From: Stenopsyche tienmushanensis
Lineage: Eukaryota; Arthropoda; Insecta; Trichoptera; Stenopsychidae
NCBI GenBank assembly: GCA_008973525.1
Contig: WACJ01000513.1
Span: forward strand, 62,001-126,000
Direction of reading: 5' to 3'
Length of the DNA stretch: 64,000 nt
Below the pieces are notes generated by a model that was not told the origin of the DNA, did not search any database, and was given only the letters and a program-made list of their open reading frames with translations. The position numbers were made by a program, and so were the translations under genes. How positions within the stretch are numbered: position 1 is the stretch's first letter; the number at the start of each line of letters is the position of its first letter. This document shows, one piece after another, positions 12,825 to 25,300 of this stretch.

Positions 12825-12913
12825 GATCTAATGCGGCTACGGTTAGACTCTAATGCGGTCTAATAATTAGAGTCTAATGCGGTTTGACAATAACTAAATG
12901 TTATTGTCAAACC
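12825..12913. repeat. Short repeats ending in perfect 14-bp hairpin
   Basis: TCTAATGCGG occurs three times in about 55 bp. TTAGACTCTAA and TTAGAGTCTAA are inverted copies of each other. The block ends in a perfect stem: GGTTTGACAATAAC (12,881-12,894), a 5-base loop, then its exact reverse complement (12,900-12,913). No gene is associated. Confidence 0.7.
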
Positions 12914-13725
12914 AATAAAAAAAGATTCCTTATTATTCAACATGAAAATTTTACTAAGTTGGCTATTCGAAAAGTACCTCGATTAAGTAAATCGATTAGA
13001 ACCCGCTGGCATCTTTTGGGTGAGCCAAAGCGGGAGTTCTCATTGTTTAAAGACCCGTTCTTAAGAAAAAATCATAGATAATCTGATAAATTAACAATGA
13101 GATGTATATCACACTGTTCAAAGTCCAAAATTGATTTCTGAAAACTTTGGAAATTGAAGATGAACTAACTAATCAATTAAAAATGAAAATGATGTTCAAC
13201 TATATATGGTCCTATGTCTCACACGTTAAAATATCGATTTTTCCAAAATCGTTCCGATGGGTTCCATGTCGAGTGTGAATTGATTCAGCACAGTTTTTAA
13301 TCGTTTGAGTGCTACGCCAAATTTGGTAAATTCTCACCAAAAATGTGGTGCAAAATGAATAACAAACCATAACAGGCAAAATTGGGTAACATAATTTTTT
13401 TGGGCCAATCAAATATGAAGTAATTACACACAATATAAAATATATACAGATATACGCAAAACGTACCACCGCCTCAAATTACAAATTTTGACCATAGTTC
13501 AACGTCTATATATCGCCATGCCGCACTTTTAGCGAAAAAAATAATGCTATAATGCCGCCTCACATTATTTATTATGTTTATGTGATCCTTGAATGTATTA
13601 GTGATATCGACCATCGTTCCAAGATATCTAATGTTTATAGTCTTTTAGCTTTCGAGGTTTATAATCTCTTCTTTCGTTCTACAAAAACATAAGTCAAAAT
13701 TTATACTACGGTTTGTAATCTGTTC
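12914..13725. other. Spacer, no supported gene
   Basis: A plus frame of 65 codons (12,884-13,081) and a minus frame of 85 codons (13,212-13,469) are open but resemble nothing known to me. Nothing else is seen. Confidence 0.35.
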
Positions 13726-14430
13726 GGGTGGGTGTTAGACTCCACGATGCCTACCCATAAAACTCCATCGGGGGAGGGGGAGCCAACCCTACGCTCCTGG
13801 GCAACGTCTGAACCCCTAGGGTAATGATGTGGAGTAGAGGTGCGCGAAAGTAACCTCAGCGGTTAGCTCATCAAACGCTGATGGGATAGTCAGCTAACAT
13901 GAGTTGGGTGCGCAGGTCACCCTGTGCTGCGTACCCATAAAGGGGTGTGTGTAACAGGCGATTACAGTAGTTGGTGAAGACTGTGTCAAAGACTCACCAC
14001 TATCCTCAATGACCGGACTGATACGAGTACCATGGGGAAAGTGTATCCTCTGCAGTCTGTCATCTGCTGCAGCCCCCTTCAAACTGAAGTTGGACTCGTG
14101 GTGGAAGTAAACCAGCGGTAGTAAATCCCTTGAATTTAGCTTAACCTGAAGCTGATCTTTCCCGCGGAAATCTCGCTTTCTCTGGAGGGCGTAAAGCAAA
14201 AGGGATAGGCATCTGGACGCTCCACGTGTATTTTTCCTTGTAGGGCTAAAGGAGCAGTGGAAGACACTCTTTGTGTGGCTAGTTCGGGGTAACTCGGAAT
14301 TGACCCTACAGCAGCGCAGAAAATGGGTTCGATTGTTAATGAACCCCCAATCCAGTCAGTCGCTGTCTGATGTCTGTCGTCTTGTTTGTAATCTGTACGC
14401 AAAGTATTAACACACGCCATGCCACCCCTT
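13725..14430. other. GC-rich block of foreign composition
   Basis: About 700 bp whose GC content and codon-like texture differ sharply from both flanks. It includes G-runs (GGGGGAGGGGG near 13,770), CCCCTAGGGTAATG, and two minus-strand open frames overlapping each other (14,420-14,136 and 14,199-13,894; 94 and 101 codons). Neither frame resembles a family I can name. Composition and abrupt edges suggest a fragment of a retroelement, perhaps the untranslated end of a non-LTR retrotransposon, or another recent insertion. There are no terminal repeats, no poly-A tail and no target duplication that I can see. Confidence 0.35.
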
Positions 14431-15280
14431 TTGATTAAAAAATACTAAAATTTATTGTTTCAATATACAAATATCTATCTTATTGCATTTTTTGTAAATA
14501 TATATTTTACAAATTTGTGTAAATACTTTCACTTTCCCTAATTCCAAACCCAGTGAGAGCGCATCAAATATCCTATCATAGCAAACATACAATCCCATAA
14601 TATGTTTGATTGAATATTTAATTTTATTTGATCATTGTCGACCTATGCTCCAACCATTTGAGCTTTGAGGTTCAACTTTTCGGGTTATATTTATGCAGTT
14701 ATTTGCATTCGATTTATGAAAAATAAATCTATTGACGTTTGAGTTTCGTTTAATTAAATCGATCGTCTCTCGTCTTTGGAATATTCGCATTTATTTTATT
14801 TTGTGGTGAGTTCGTCACCTCTGGCCCGGGCAGTTCATTTATAAGGGTAAAAAATTGCTGTAACAAAATGAAATAAATTGAACTTCACGAAACGTTATAT
14901 TTATACGATATAAAATATGAAATTGAAAAATTCCTCATGAAAAAGATTTATACACACCTATTAGAGCGATATTCGCTCTTGGCTTTTAAATCTCTTCCCG
15001 AAGAAAAAAGCTTCTCGATTTGATGGCCTCCGAGAATAAATCATTCTGAGACCTCTTGACCGGTGGTGACCCGAAAGTTCATAAGTGATCGCAACGTTAT
15101 TATTATACGTAATATATTGTTACGTACGCGTTGGGAATAAATGAAAATGCGTGACCATCCGCAATATCCAAGTTAACATACGTGAAATGAGGAACGATTA
15201 ACAAGAAACGAACATTGGGCCGGGATTTTTTTTATTTATAAGGCATGCGCTGTCATTTATTATTCATATCGTGGTAGAGA
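14430..15280. other. AT-rich spacer
   Basis: No feature recognised. Confidence 0.45.
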
Positions 15281-15282
15281 TA

Positions 15283-15941
15283 TTATTTATTATGTGTACA
15301 TACAGACTCGATTTGGGAGGTGGTTATAAAAAATGCAAATGTATGAATTGAAATAAAATACAAGGGATCGATCGGATGGAATCGGAAGATAGCAAAATGT
15401 GGATCAGGGGTTCTTAATGGCTTTGAGATTACCTCTGGGTCCCTGTGTTCCCGGAAACGCGAACGCAGGATGATGTCGTTATCACTTTGTCGTTCCGAGT
15501 TGGGAATTTTTATGTAAGCAGAAAGTTTTTCGGTATTCGGCACCGGTGCACGCGTATTGGAGCAATTTGCGGATGCTTTCATCAGATAATGGACTACCAT
15601 TGTGTGCCAGTCTGCTAGAAGTCGAAGATTCTGTTCTTTTCTCTTTGCCAACTGCTTATACGCGTTCCGTTGTTTACTTTTTATCCTACCTGAAGAAAGC
15701 AGCGAATAAACGTTCACTGATGAAAATATGCAAATGTCACATTTAATTTCCGCAACATATACATAAGTGGCTCATATAGTCCTAAATCAGAGTTCTGGCA
15801 ACCGACAACCGCCATTTTTATCTGTCCAGAGCCTTCTTCTTTCAATTGCGTAGAAATTAATTCTACTAAGTCTTCCGACGGATCTGCAACCACTCGATCC
15901 CGAATCCATGATGGCTCATAGCTCAATGTTCCATGTTTCAT
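15283..15941 (-). other. Two overlapping minus-strand open frames, unrecognised
   Basis: A 75-codon frame (15,941-15,714) is followed by a 144-codon frame (15,717-15,283) whose start overlaps the first stop by four bases. The stretch is GC-richer than its surroundings, and the first frame has protein-like composition (for example GQIKMAVVGCQNSDLGLYEP). I do not recognise either product. A stop codon (TAG) lies immediately before the first ATG on that strand, and its last two bases could instead be a splice acceptor AG. The 144-codon frame crosses a possible hAT terminus at 15,405, which argues against it being a real gene. It may be an exon fragment, a transposon fragment or chance. Confidence 0.2.
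15405..15460 (+). repeat. Possible hAT transposon terminus
   Basis: The sequence CAGGGGTTCTTAATGGCTTT followed by a CTCTGGGTCCCTG segment resembles the 5' terminal repeat of Charlie-type hAT elements (CAGGGGTTCTTAACC...). I could not find the matching inverted end or an 8-bp target duplication, so this is tentative. Confidence 0.35.
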
Positions 15942-15999
15942 CTACGTAAGCCATTCCGGATCCGACTATTATTCGTTTCTTTTTTGTTAAGTGATTTAG

Positions 16000-16235
16000 A
16001 AAGCTCATTCCTTATAAAATCAAGTAAGTATAACTTATTTGAAATGCTTATGTGGATGCATTTTTTTTTGCAAGCGCCTTTATATTATTATTTACAACGC
16101 CTTCTGACAGTTCGTGTACCACCCTCTTGTTCAGCATTTTCATCTTTTATATTTCGACATTATTTTTGCCTTTTTTTTGATTATTTTTTCACAAATCAAT
16201 TCTTCTCCGAATGCTCAGATTATTAGTCAGTTCTA
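16000..16235 (-). pseudogene. Internally deleted mariner relic, copy 1
   Basis: The minus strand from about 16,225 to 16,085 shares roughly 130 bp with the plus strand at 35.98-36.12 kb, including the run GGCAAAAATAATGTCGAAAT in both. Both copies carry a WVPHELSE-type segment: here GGTGGTACACGAACTGTCAG, there GTGGGTGCCACACGAACTG. That is the mariner motif just upstream of the first catalytic Asp. In both, the sequence jumps from the N-terminal region straight into this motif, so they derive from one deletion variant. All frames are broken. Confidence 0.6.
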
Positions 16236-17330
16236 TCATTTTAACGTAATAAAATATACTTGTATGTAAAATATTCGAATATTTCAACAATTTCACATTC
16301 GTTATTCGAATATTTGGGACTCTTAGTTCGTAGGTCGTAAAACTGAGGCGCTTGGTGGTGTATTATTCGTTGATAATTTGTAATGATAGAACCCCATTTT
16401 TCAAATCGCATCATTACTTTTCATGAAAAATGGATTTTATACGACAACATGAAAAAAAACTGGACAGTGGTTGAATGCCGATGAATCTCCAAGACAAAAG
16501 CTTTCAACGCATCACAAAAAAGCTCATAGCGGACCATATTTTTTCGTGAAACAGGAATAAAAAAGATAAGCAACCGATTCAAATATATAACAATTTCCAT
16601 ATCAAATACTTCAAATCACGAGAATTTATGATCTTTAACTTATTCAGCAGATCTTTTTCCAGCAGATTTTTATATTTGTCGCCATTTGGAGCATTTTTTA
16701 AGGAATAATAAGTTTCGAAACCCGGACGAGGCAAATCCAAGGGTACGAAGTATGCATTGGTTCCATAAGTGCGGACTTTTATAAAAATGTAATAAGTAAT
16801 TGAGCTTCACAATTAAAATAGATTATTGAAGCTATGGTTATTATTATTGTTATATGGAATTATTACCGAATGTTCATTTGGTGCGTCCTGATATTATCAT
16901 ACTTGATCAAATAAATCGCATAATGAAGGAATCTTCTTTAAAATAATCATTTTTTATAATCGTTCTTAGAAAATATTACACAAGTTGAAAAATTCGGTTC
17001 TGATCTAATAATTTATAAGTGTTGGCGTAGTAGATTCGTTTTCAAGCGGTTTTTTATCGATGAAAGGGTTCGAATATTTTGTTATAATATTGCAAAGAAT
17101 ATAGATAAAGACAACCCAGAAGGACTCTTCAGTGATCTATATCGATTGCAGATATCATATTCTGTAGTTTTAACTCACATTTATTAATATTACCACAAAA
17201 GTATATATATATTTGGCTATGAAGAAATGGAGCTCATTGCGAATAGAGCTTTGAATATAGGATGCTTTGATAGTTTTAATACCGTGGCATTTTGAAAGAG
17301 AAATTTATTTTCAAAATGAAACTGCCATGG
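16236..17330. other. AT-rich spacer
   Basis: No feature recognised. Confidence 0.45.
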
Positions 17331-17560
17331 GTACAATAGGGCAAATTGGCTTGAACGTCACGTTAAATGAAACTTGTCGAGGGAGAATCATTTCTACTAT
17401 TTCTATTAGATATATCAATACGCTGCAAAAAGCAAGTAGTATACCAGTATGTCAGCTTTTTATTATATATTACACAAATTTAAATTAATCTTTTAACAAA
17501 TAATATCCGCTAATAAAGGAAAATTTGAAAGTTCTACCTCTAAAAAGCGTCTTCTTAAAT
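17331..17560 (-). repeat. Dispersed repeat family A, copy 4
   Basis: The minus-strand reading contains TTTGTGTAATATATAATAAA, a diverged A-box-like position, and the tail AAGTTTCATTTAACGTGACG with TTCAAGCCAATTTGCCCTA. It is the most diverged full-length copy. A 73-codon frame (17,267-17,488) crosses it and is not a gene. Confidence 0.55.
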
Positions 17561-19720
17561 AGTGTCGTATTTGACTTTGAATCTTTTCATATCTTTACAT
17601 CCATGCTTTGATACCGAAAAGCAACTATATATAATAATATTTAGGATTTATTAACAAATCTTAGCATTGTAAATCTTCAAAATATGTATGATATAGATCT
17701 AATGAGTGAAATTGGTTCATATGATTAACGATCGATACACATCTTAATAACGGAAGAATTTCCCACTTCATAGCCATCAACATCGTCATTAATCTCAAAT
17801 ATTAATTGTTATTTTAAAAAAAGTTATAAGTATACTAAAATTGTACGTTTCTGTATATCATTTTGAGCATTTTATAAAAAGAAGGCAACTTTGTTTCTTG
17901 CCTTACAAAGCGCTTAACCCTCGTTGTAACTTATTTTACATTTCTCGAAAGTTGCGCTCATATTTCCAAGTCGACAGCTTCAAGTGCCATACGATGATGT
18001 CCTTTGGAAAGATAGAAGTTTTTTGCTTCATTTCAATTTTACGCCCATAAAATTCAGTTGTAGGATAAAGTCACAAAGGATGTTGTGAACAAGTTGCGTT
18101 CCCCGTTTTTTCGCCAAAATGTATATTTTTATGACATTTTCGCTCTGCATTCAATGCCTTTATCCAATATATGTTTTACGGCATCGTGCATACTTTTGCA
18201 TTTGCTTTTAGTGGGAAGCCTCTTTAGTTCTTTTTTCTTATTTATAGGATTCTGGAGCAGACAAGAGCATTTCTTTAGAAAGTCGTTCTATCACTTTACA
18301 GGCATATTCGGGCATCCTATGAAAGCATGTATAGTGGATCCGGAAAAAAAACTCCTTCCATCTTTGCTAAATTTACATGACATATCCGAATTCTTGCTGT
18401 AAATAAGAAATGAAACATCGAACACATTCGGTGTGTCTCTGATGATCATTATTTTAGCTTCCGTTTATAAAATTGATCAAATTTAAACTAGAAAGATTAA
18501 AATCTGTGTCAATTTTAGTTTATAAATACACATACGAGTACAATTAAAATGTATCAATTCCAAAAACAACATCGGTCTCTATGTGCCCAACGGCTTAAAT
18601 ATAGGACGCTTTTTCTTGTCAATAAATGGATTGAAATAACTTTATATGACACCGTTAAAAATATCTATTTGTGAGAACCATTGAAGGATATTAAATTTAA
18701 AAAGTTTTTTTCATGCTTTACATTGATTCAACTTAATTCAATTACTTACGTTCATAGATTCATAAGGAATTATTTTTCCAGTTCTTTCTCTAGACATCTA
18801 ATTTTCTTCTTACAAAGTCTCCAATGTTAGGCTTCCTTTATAAGTTCAATATTTTAGTCTAAAAACATCACTGTGATCGAAAACATGACCTAAACTGGTT
18901 CTTGCTTTTATTTAGTCACTCGTTGCTCTAAATGATTGATGAACTTTAACTTCAATCAAACACAGTTGTTATATGATATGTTTGTTAATTTTATTTTGGC
19001 AAAATAACTTCGTATTCCGCTTTATAGCGCGAGGGAAATTTTCTGTGTAAATTAGTTTAGAAGCACTTCTACGATATATTAGAAAATCTTTTCTTGTAGA
19101 TTAATTGGGTCAATTGTAAAAAGGAAAAAGGAATTAAATTCTCGAGATATGTTTCATAGAAAACTGAATGTAATATTAAGTTTATCTTTTATGAATCTGA
19201 TGAAAAACTCTTGTTGAATTATTTTATAAGCTCAAAAATAATTGCAAACTATGGATTTTGTCCGCTATAAGATTTCATAAATGTTTTTATATCGTTTTTT
19301 TTTCCAAAAATGTCACATTACAAATACGCTATTACACCCATGAAAGCATCAATCGAATTATACGCTAAACATAAGCAAATTAGTATAATTTCTGAATATT
19401 ACATTTCAAAGCCTAAATTAGCTCATGTCAGTCTAAAGCGGAGGACAGAGATTAGTTAAACTATCATACAAATTGATTTTATACGATAAACTATGCATGT
19501 ATGTTCCGTAATGCGTTCATTAATTCGGTTTTCACTAACGTCAATCACACACAGTTTAAGCCAATTGGAATTTTTGGAAACATACAATTGTATACTATAT
19601 ATTTCATCCAATTGCGTATTAATGGTGATAATGAACAAATAATTTTGGTCATTTGTAAGAATGCGTCATCCTATGGATAATAGTATAGAATTTATAATAG
19701 GGGCGGTGGCGTTGGGCTCA
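17560..19720. other. AT-rich spacer with chance open frames
   Basis: Plus frames of 69 codons (17,841-18,050) and 105 codons (18,085-18,402) are open. Their predicted products are Phe/Leu/Ser-rich, as expected from AT-rich non-coding DNA, and match no family I know. Confidence 0.35.
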
Positions 19721-19779
19721 CCCCAATGCTTATGAAAAAAGTTCTGCAAAAATCAGCCCCAGGTCTATATTATTGCATA

Positions 19780-19920
19780 AAAATGAAACCCACAGTTACG
19801 AAATCGAAGAAATCGTCCGCGGCCAAGACGATTGGTCGGATCCCAAGATTTGACTCAACATTATTACTTTGTCACAGAGAACTAAAAACTAAATGTGATA
19901 TGAAAAATTAAAAATCGATT
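19780..19920 (+). repeat. Short dispersed repeat B, copy 1
   Basis: Shares with 48.52-48.64 kb the segment GCGGCCAAGACGA-2 nt-GGTCGGATCCCAA and scattered downstream matches. The type of element is unknown. It lies in a 61-codon plus frame (19,726-19,911) that is not a recognisable protein. Confidence 0.45.
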
Positions 19921-21475
19921 TACTGTGGCTGATTCAGTGAGATCCGGATATCATTTTCCGATAATTGCGCATCTACCGTGCGAGTCTTTCGATTATTCTG
20001 GAACTATTATCTTGTGATCAGCTCATGTACGGCGTTTTAGAGTAATATAATTATCTGAGTCTCGCAGTCAATTTACCTCTAAATTATCGCAAAATGATTG
20101 AAATTTGAAAAATGCTGATTTTCTTTCTAAGTTACAGGATTATAGAACTATAATTCTGTATTGGTATTTAATCAACCATTAAGTCTTCAATAATCAGCGC
20201 TTGTCAATGAATATGAAATTTGTATTCATGAATAATTGATCCAATAAGTGGTCACTACCGCTTGGAGTCGAATAAGAAAAATATTTTTTATTGACACAAT
20301 TATTGACAACGGCTTGGCAAAAATAAAATTCGTGTTGCTTGAACATCCGTCGTATTGTCTGGGGCTTCCGAGGATGTTTCAGATAAAAACGTCACGTGTA
20401 TTCTGACAATCATTTTTAATCTATGTCATTTTGACGGCATTCACTGACTGAAGCGCTCACAAAGCTAGTTTCATATTTTATGTATAGATTTGGGTCGGCT
20501 TCCAAATTATGTAATGGAAAGTAATTTTTACAATGGCCGTATGGATTTTCGTATTATTGGCATCAATACATAGCTATTCAGGCTGTGTAAATAAAATATC
20601 ATAAAGCCTATCGTTCATACGCCCAATAATGAGGCTATAATGTAGGAGAATAAAAAATAATGGAACTCAATTACAAATGTATTCCGAATCGGCTCCATTA
20701 TTATTGTTACTAGACATGTGATAAAAATACGTAGGAATCGAACATTAAATATAAGCATTGTTCGTGAATAGAGCCCGGAAATGTGAACCGTTTGAGAAGC
20801 ATCGATCGAAATTATATTAGGGCTAATCGCTCAATCTATTTTTATTGAGATTGTACTTTAATATGTTCGTGACGTTAATAAGTTTTTTCTTGCTTTTAAG
20901 GGGCGTAAAATTGTTTACTTGCGATCTCAGTAAATATTAGTAATATGGCGATTAATTCTGAAAGGCGGTAATTATGATTTAGAAAAATTGCCTTGGCATT
21001 TTTTTCTAGATTAATAAATGCTCAAACTGTTCAAGAAAATGCTGAAAAATTTTTTTAAAAGTCTGCCACCTCTATGAATAGACAATCCGGGGTTAATTGT
21101 TAAAGTGGCAAGAAATACACAAAGGGTATTATTATGACGCTCAGCTGGAGAGTCTTATCCTGTCTAAAGCAGACATTCCCGAGTTTAACAGGTGGTTGTT
21201 ATTCGCAATAATGGCAAATGCTATTTTTTTTTCCTTTTATTTCCTTCATTATACACTTAATTAGTATATTCATGGATCATTATCCAAGACCGATTTTGTT
21301 TATTGTTTTTTACAATTAAATCAATATTATGATGATTTCACCATCAATGCTTTTGATTAATTATATATTTTTTCTATTTAACTGTTAAAAAATTAGGTCA
21401 TGATTTTTCATTGAATTTCAAATATGCATTTATTGTAATGCTTTAAATATTATTTTGCAATGAAACATCTATTAA
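19920..21475. other. AT-rich spacer
   Basis: No gene or named element recognised. Confidence 0.45.
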
Positions 21476-21676
21476 CACGGTAGGGCGAATTGGCTCTATT
21501 GACTCTATTATGTGTGTATGCGTGTACATAGCATAAAATTCCACTAGACCAGTAGCGCGCTCATTTTATTATATATTATACAAACTCAACTTCATCTATT
21601 GGCTTATAATTTCTGTTAGTAATTGGGAAAAAGAGCAATGCACAAAATCGACTTTTCCTATAAACTAAGAAGTTAT
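21476..21676 (-). repeat. Dispersed repeat family A, copy 5
   Basis: On the minus strand it begins AACTTCTTAGTTTATAGGAA, continues GTCGATTTTGTGCATTGC and TTTGTATAATATATAATAAA, then GGTCTAGTGGAATTTTATGC at the A-box-like site, and ends in CCAATTCGCCCTACCGTG. The TTTCACTTTTCGTGACG tail segment is deleted. It lies only 75 bp from a piggyBac-like MITE. Confidence 0.65.
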
Positions 21677-21750
21677 ATTAAAGGATGACAAAAATAAAAT
21701 GGAAAAAATAATAATTTAAAGTACATTTTTTATCAGATGTTTATTGACTA

Positions 21751-22303
21751 TTAAGCTGTTGAGGAGCATGGACATACATGTATGTCCGAATTCTCATGTC
21801 CCAAAAAGAGCACTCTTGCACATTGAAGCTCGGAGACAGACAGAGAAAGAGAGAACTTAGCGCAGTTCGGGAGACTAAGATGGAGAGCTTCCTTGCATGC
21901 ATCGCATGATTGTATAGATCGTTAAGCCCAAGTTTATCGACTTATGATGATTTCGATTTCAAGTGTGTTATTTGTTTACGCAAAGAAATGACCGAATAAT
22001 ATGTCCTATCGACAATGTTTGTTTTTTTAACTGCTTGCCGTTCTTCGCTGCGTGTTGAATGAGTCGTTGTCCAATTATCATTTCCTTCTAAAGGAGGAGC
22101 AAATGAATCGATTTTTTGTGCATTGTTTATGTAAATAAATGACGTGATCTTGTATGCTATCAAATGTTTATTTACAATTGACTCTGCCTCGAATTGAAGA
22201 TTGTCTTACGTTGATAGGAGCTGACAGAAAGTAATCGGCGTAAAGCGATTATGACATCAACGACTTCATCGATTTTAAATTTGCTCGCTCCTCAAAAAGT
22301 TAA
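21751..22303. mobile_element. piggyBac-like MITE, copy 1 (TTAA-flanked)
   Basis: A 553-bp element bounded by TTAA at 21,751-21,754 and 22,300-22,303, the piggyBac target site. Imperfect inverted ends follow: TTAAGCTGTTGAGGAGCATG on the left, and TTAACTTTTTGAGGAGCGAG as the reverse complement of the right. Just inside the left end is a perfect 18-bp palindrome, GGACATACATGTATGTCC (21,770-21,787). The body is shared with 51,942-52,402, including AGAGCACTCTTG, a purine-rich GGAGACAGACAGAG stretch and GCTGACAGAAAGTAATCGGC. It has no transposase and must have been mobilised in trans. A 73-codon minus frame inside is not a gene. Confidence 0.75.
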
Positions 22304-25300
22304 AGCGGACCGTTTTTGCACCGGATCCTAAGGGTTGCAAGACGAACATACTGTCTATTCTTTCTCGGGAGCCTTGTGGACTAGTCGTATTAATTGTTGA
22401 CGTGTAAACTTTATTTGCCGCCAAGTGTTAATTTTGCGCTACGTTTATATCATCTGGAACCCTCTGCTTCGGGATCATCGCCGATTCCTCCTTTTCGTTG
22501 TAATCAAATGAGGGGTCAAAAATAAAGAATCGTCCTTTAATACGCATTTCCGTCGCATATGCTGCGAGTTCATCTCGGGGTTGCGAAGCCCCATCGCTTA
22601 TCATCGAGGCCTTGTAAAAAAAGTTATACGCTGATAAAGTGTAAGGGGTAAAAAAGGGTGTGTCTTGTTTGACACGTTTTAACCTTATCTTAAAATAAGA
22701 AAACGATAAAAGATTCTTAACTAATAAAGTCATCGCTTTAGTACCCTACCTTAAAAATAAAATTATTTTGAATTAACCATTGAGTTATTTATTTTTAATA
22801 CTTCGATCATTTCGATGATTTTAAAAAGTGACTCATGAAAAATCATGATCTGAGAAGATCCTGCATTCTCATATCATCTGCTTATTTAACGCTATTGATT
22901 TTCAATTCAATTAAGTAAAACCATAGGTTGTAAATGCATTTTTAATATATTCTCTCTTGAAGTTCGATACGATCTTAATTGCTTTCTAATATTTAAGTGC
23001 CTTTACCCCTTTTACATTAACCTTTCGTCTGCTTATGTACATTTTTTTGGATCCCTTAATTTAAACATATTTATTCATCAACATTCAATCATAATTGATT
23101 TTCTTTCAATTCTATTCAATTCGAACTTGAATTGAGATGATTGAACGTACAATACCAAAAAACTACTCATAATTATTAAGCAAATTTAAATAATCGCTCA
23201 ATTGAAAATGTTTTTCCTATCTGTGAATGTAAAGACTCATATGACAAAATATGTAATATAATTTGGGTTTCCTGACAATTTTATATTGAATCCACTAAAA
23301 AGAGCAGAATAACGGCAATTTAAGGATGAAATTTTAACGATAATGGATGCAACGTTTGTGCAAATTGTAGGCCGAAGGCAATTGTTTAAAACTTGGCTTG
23401 CTCTATCAATATTTAAAAAAAAAACAGATGTTTATTCTAATATTAATGCGAAATTAATAGGAAACTGATTGATATTCGATGTTTTAAATTGATACGTTAC
23501 TTTTGCACATAAAAACGTATCTTGTATATTTTGAATACGGTAAATTGAGCTTGAATTTTAACAAATCACGTTAGTCTTATTTGTAAACAGACGATGAGTC
23601 GTCTCAATAATTCGATTCAAAAGAAAGTTCAAAAATGTATTGCCAATAAATGCTTGAAGGATTTGGATTGCGTCCCGAATTGACTGAATTTACTCGCCTT
23701 CAAAATTTAATTGGTTATTAAAAAGACATATATATAAAGGCTCGCTTTTATCGAGCACATGTGAGAAGATATCCCTGTCGGTGATAGATTATGAATATTT
23801 GGCAGGATCCAGTTTTAAGCAAGCTAAGGCCATAAAATAAGATATTTACCAGTAACGCGATTAATTTTAACGATGAGGATCGCTACAAAGTAGATAAACG
23901 CTCAGGATAAAGTACTTGTGACGTAAGTGTGCATGAATTATGAAAATACTAATATGGATCAATTTTTAAGTATGAACTTTTTCAACTATAAGTAATTTGG
24001 TTTAACTAACTTAAATTGTTCATCATAACTCTCTGATATTCAATCGATACTATAACAAATAAGATGTAACATTAATTTGCTCGTAAAAACCCTCCTAATA
24101 TCCTCCGGTTGATCTTCCTTTTTTTCGAAGTTTAATTCATAGCATGATCCGTTATAAACCAAAGTTGTTAAAAATTTGCTCGTTAAATCAGTGATATATG
24201 ATCTTTCAAAAAGGATGCTCAATTTTTAAATGTAAATAAAACAAGTTTTGTAAGAGATATCTACTATTTTTTAATTTATTTGAAAGACTATTCGCGTAGC
24301 ACGTATTAGGAAGATCTAATTTTATTGAAATGATTGTATGAATTAAATTCTTATCGTTTCTGAGATATTGCATTTTTTTAAAAATTGATTTATGATGAAT
24401 TTCGATCAGATCATCTTTTATTGTGATTCGAGTCGAATTGGTGTTATCAAGTAAGATACTGTGTTTCCTAGGTCAAAAATGCTGTAGTATATTTAGTTCG
24501 TGTGAGGGTGTGATTTGTGGCATTGAGGGTGTTTCGGCTCGTTATATAATACGCCTGGTTGTCATTCAGGGGCGAGTTTTCCTTTCTTTAAGGGGGAAAA
24601 AATCGCAGAAAGTTAAATTGATTCCCATAAATAAAGGAATATATGAATCAATCGGTGGCAAAAGCAACTTTTTACGCCCAGAAATTGGAGGCAGCTTTCG
24701 AACCGAATAAATAATTTATACTTTTATACGTTATTTATTGGTGTGTATTTTTCCATATTTTCTTCCCTTTGTCGTGTCGAGCTTTTAGACTCTCCAAAAC
24801 TTTGGGGTGTATGGCATGCGACATGGAGTGGGTGATAATACTCACGTTTTATATTTGTATATGTTTTTTTTAACTTTTACTCTTGGATGGCACACAAAAA
24901 TAATTTACTTTTGAATACAAAAAATGCATGACACTAATGTAAGAAAATGATTATTTTTAAGATTCGAACAAATTGAGCATTTTTAACCACGTAATTTATA
25001 CGTGGCTTTTACGAATCATTGATTTTCAGAATATAAAGCTAATAAGTTTATGGAAAAAATCAAGATTTTATATAAGAAAACACGAAGATTGTGCTAGAAA
25101 AATATTTTCAAAGAATGAATAATATTAAGGTATTCATTTTTTCTACTTTCTTGTAGATATATTTTATGATCTTTAGATTTTTAATAAAATATTGCATTGA
25201 TGCCAAAGCTTTGACGCATTTCTGTAGCAAAAATAATATTTGTTTCTTTGAAAAGATGAATAATATTGGATTTTATTAAAGGATATTTACATTTTACCTC

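Noticed and set aside
18085..18402. 105-codon plus-strand open frame as a gene
   Set aside because: Composition is Phe/Leu/Ser-rich as expected from translated AT-rich DNA, with no domain, no splice or promoter support, and no recognisable homology.
21800..22310. Reading the 21.8/52.0 kb shared segment as a solo LTR
   Set aside because: The ends are TTAA with TTAACC-type inverted repeats rather than TG...CA with a 4-6 bp duplication, which fits a piggyBac-like MITE better.
22428..22733. 101-codon minus frame as an exon
   Set aside because: Protein-like in places but no family recognised, and no splice sites or flanking exons that I can defend.
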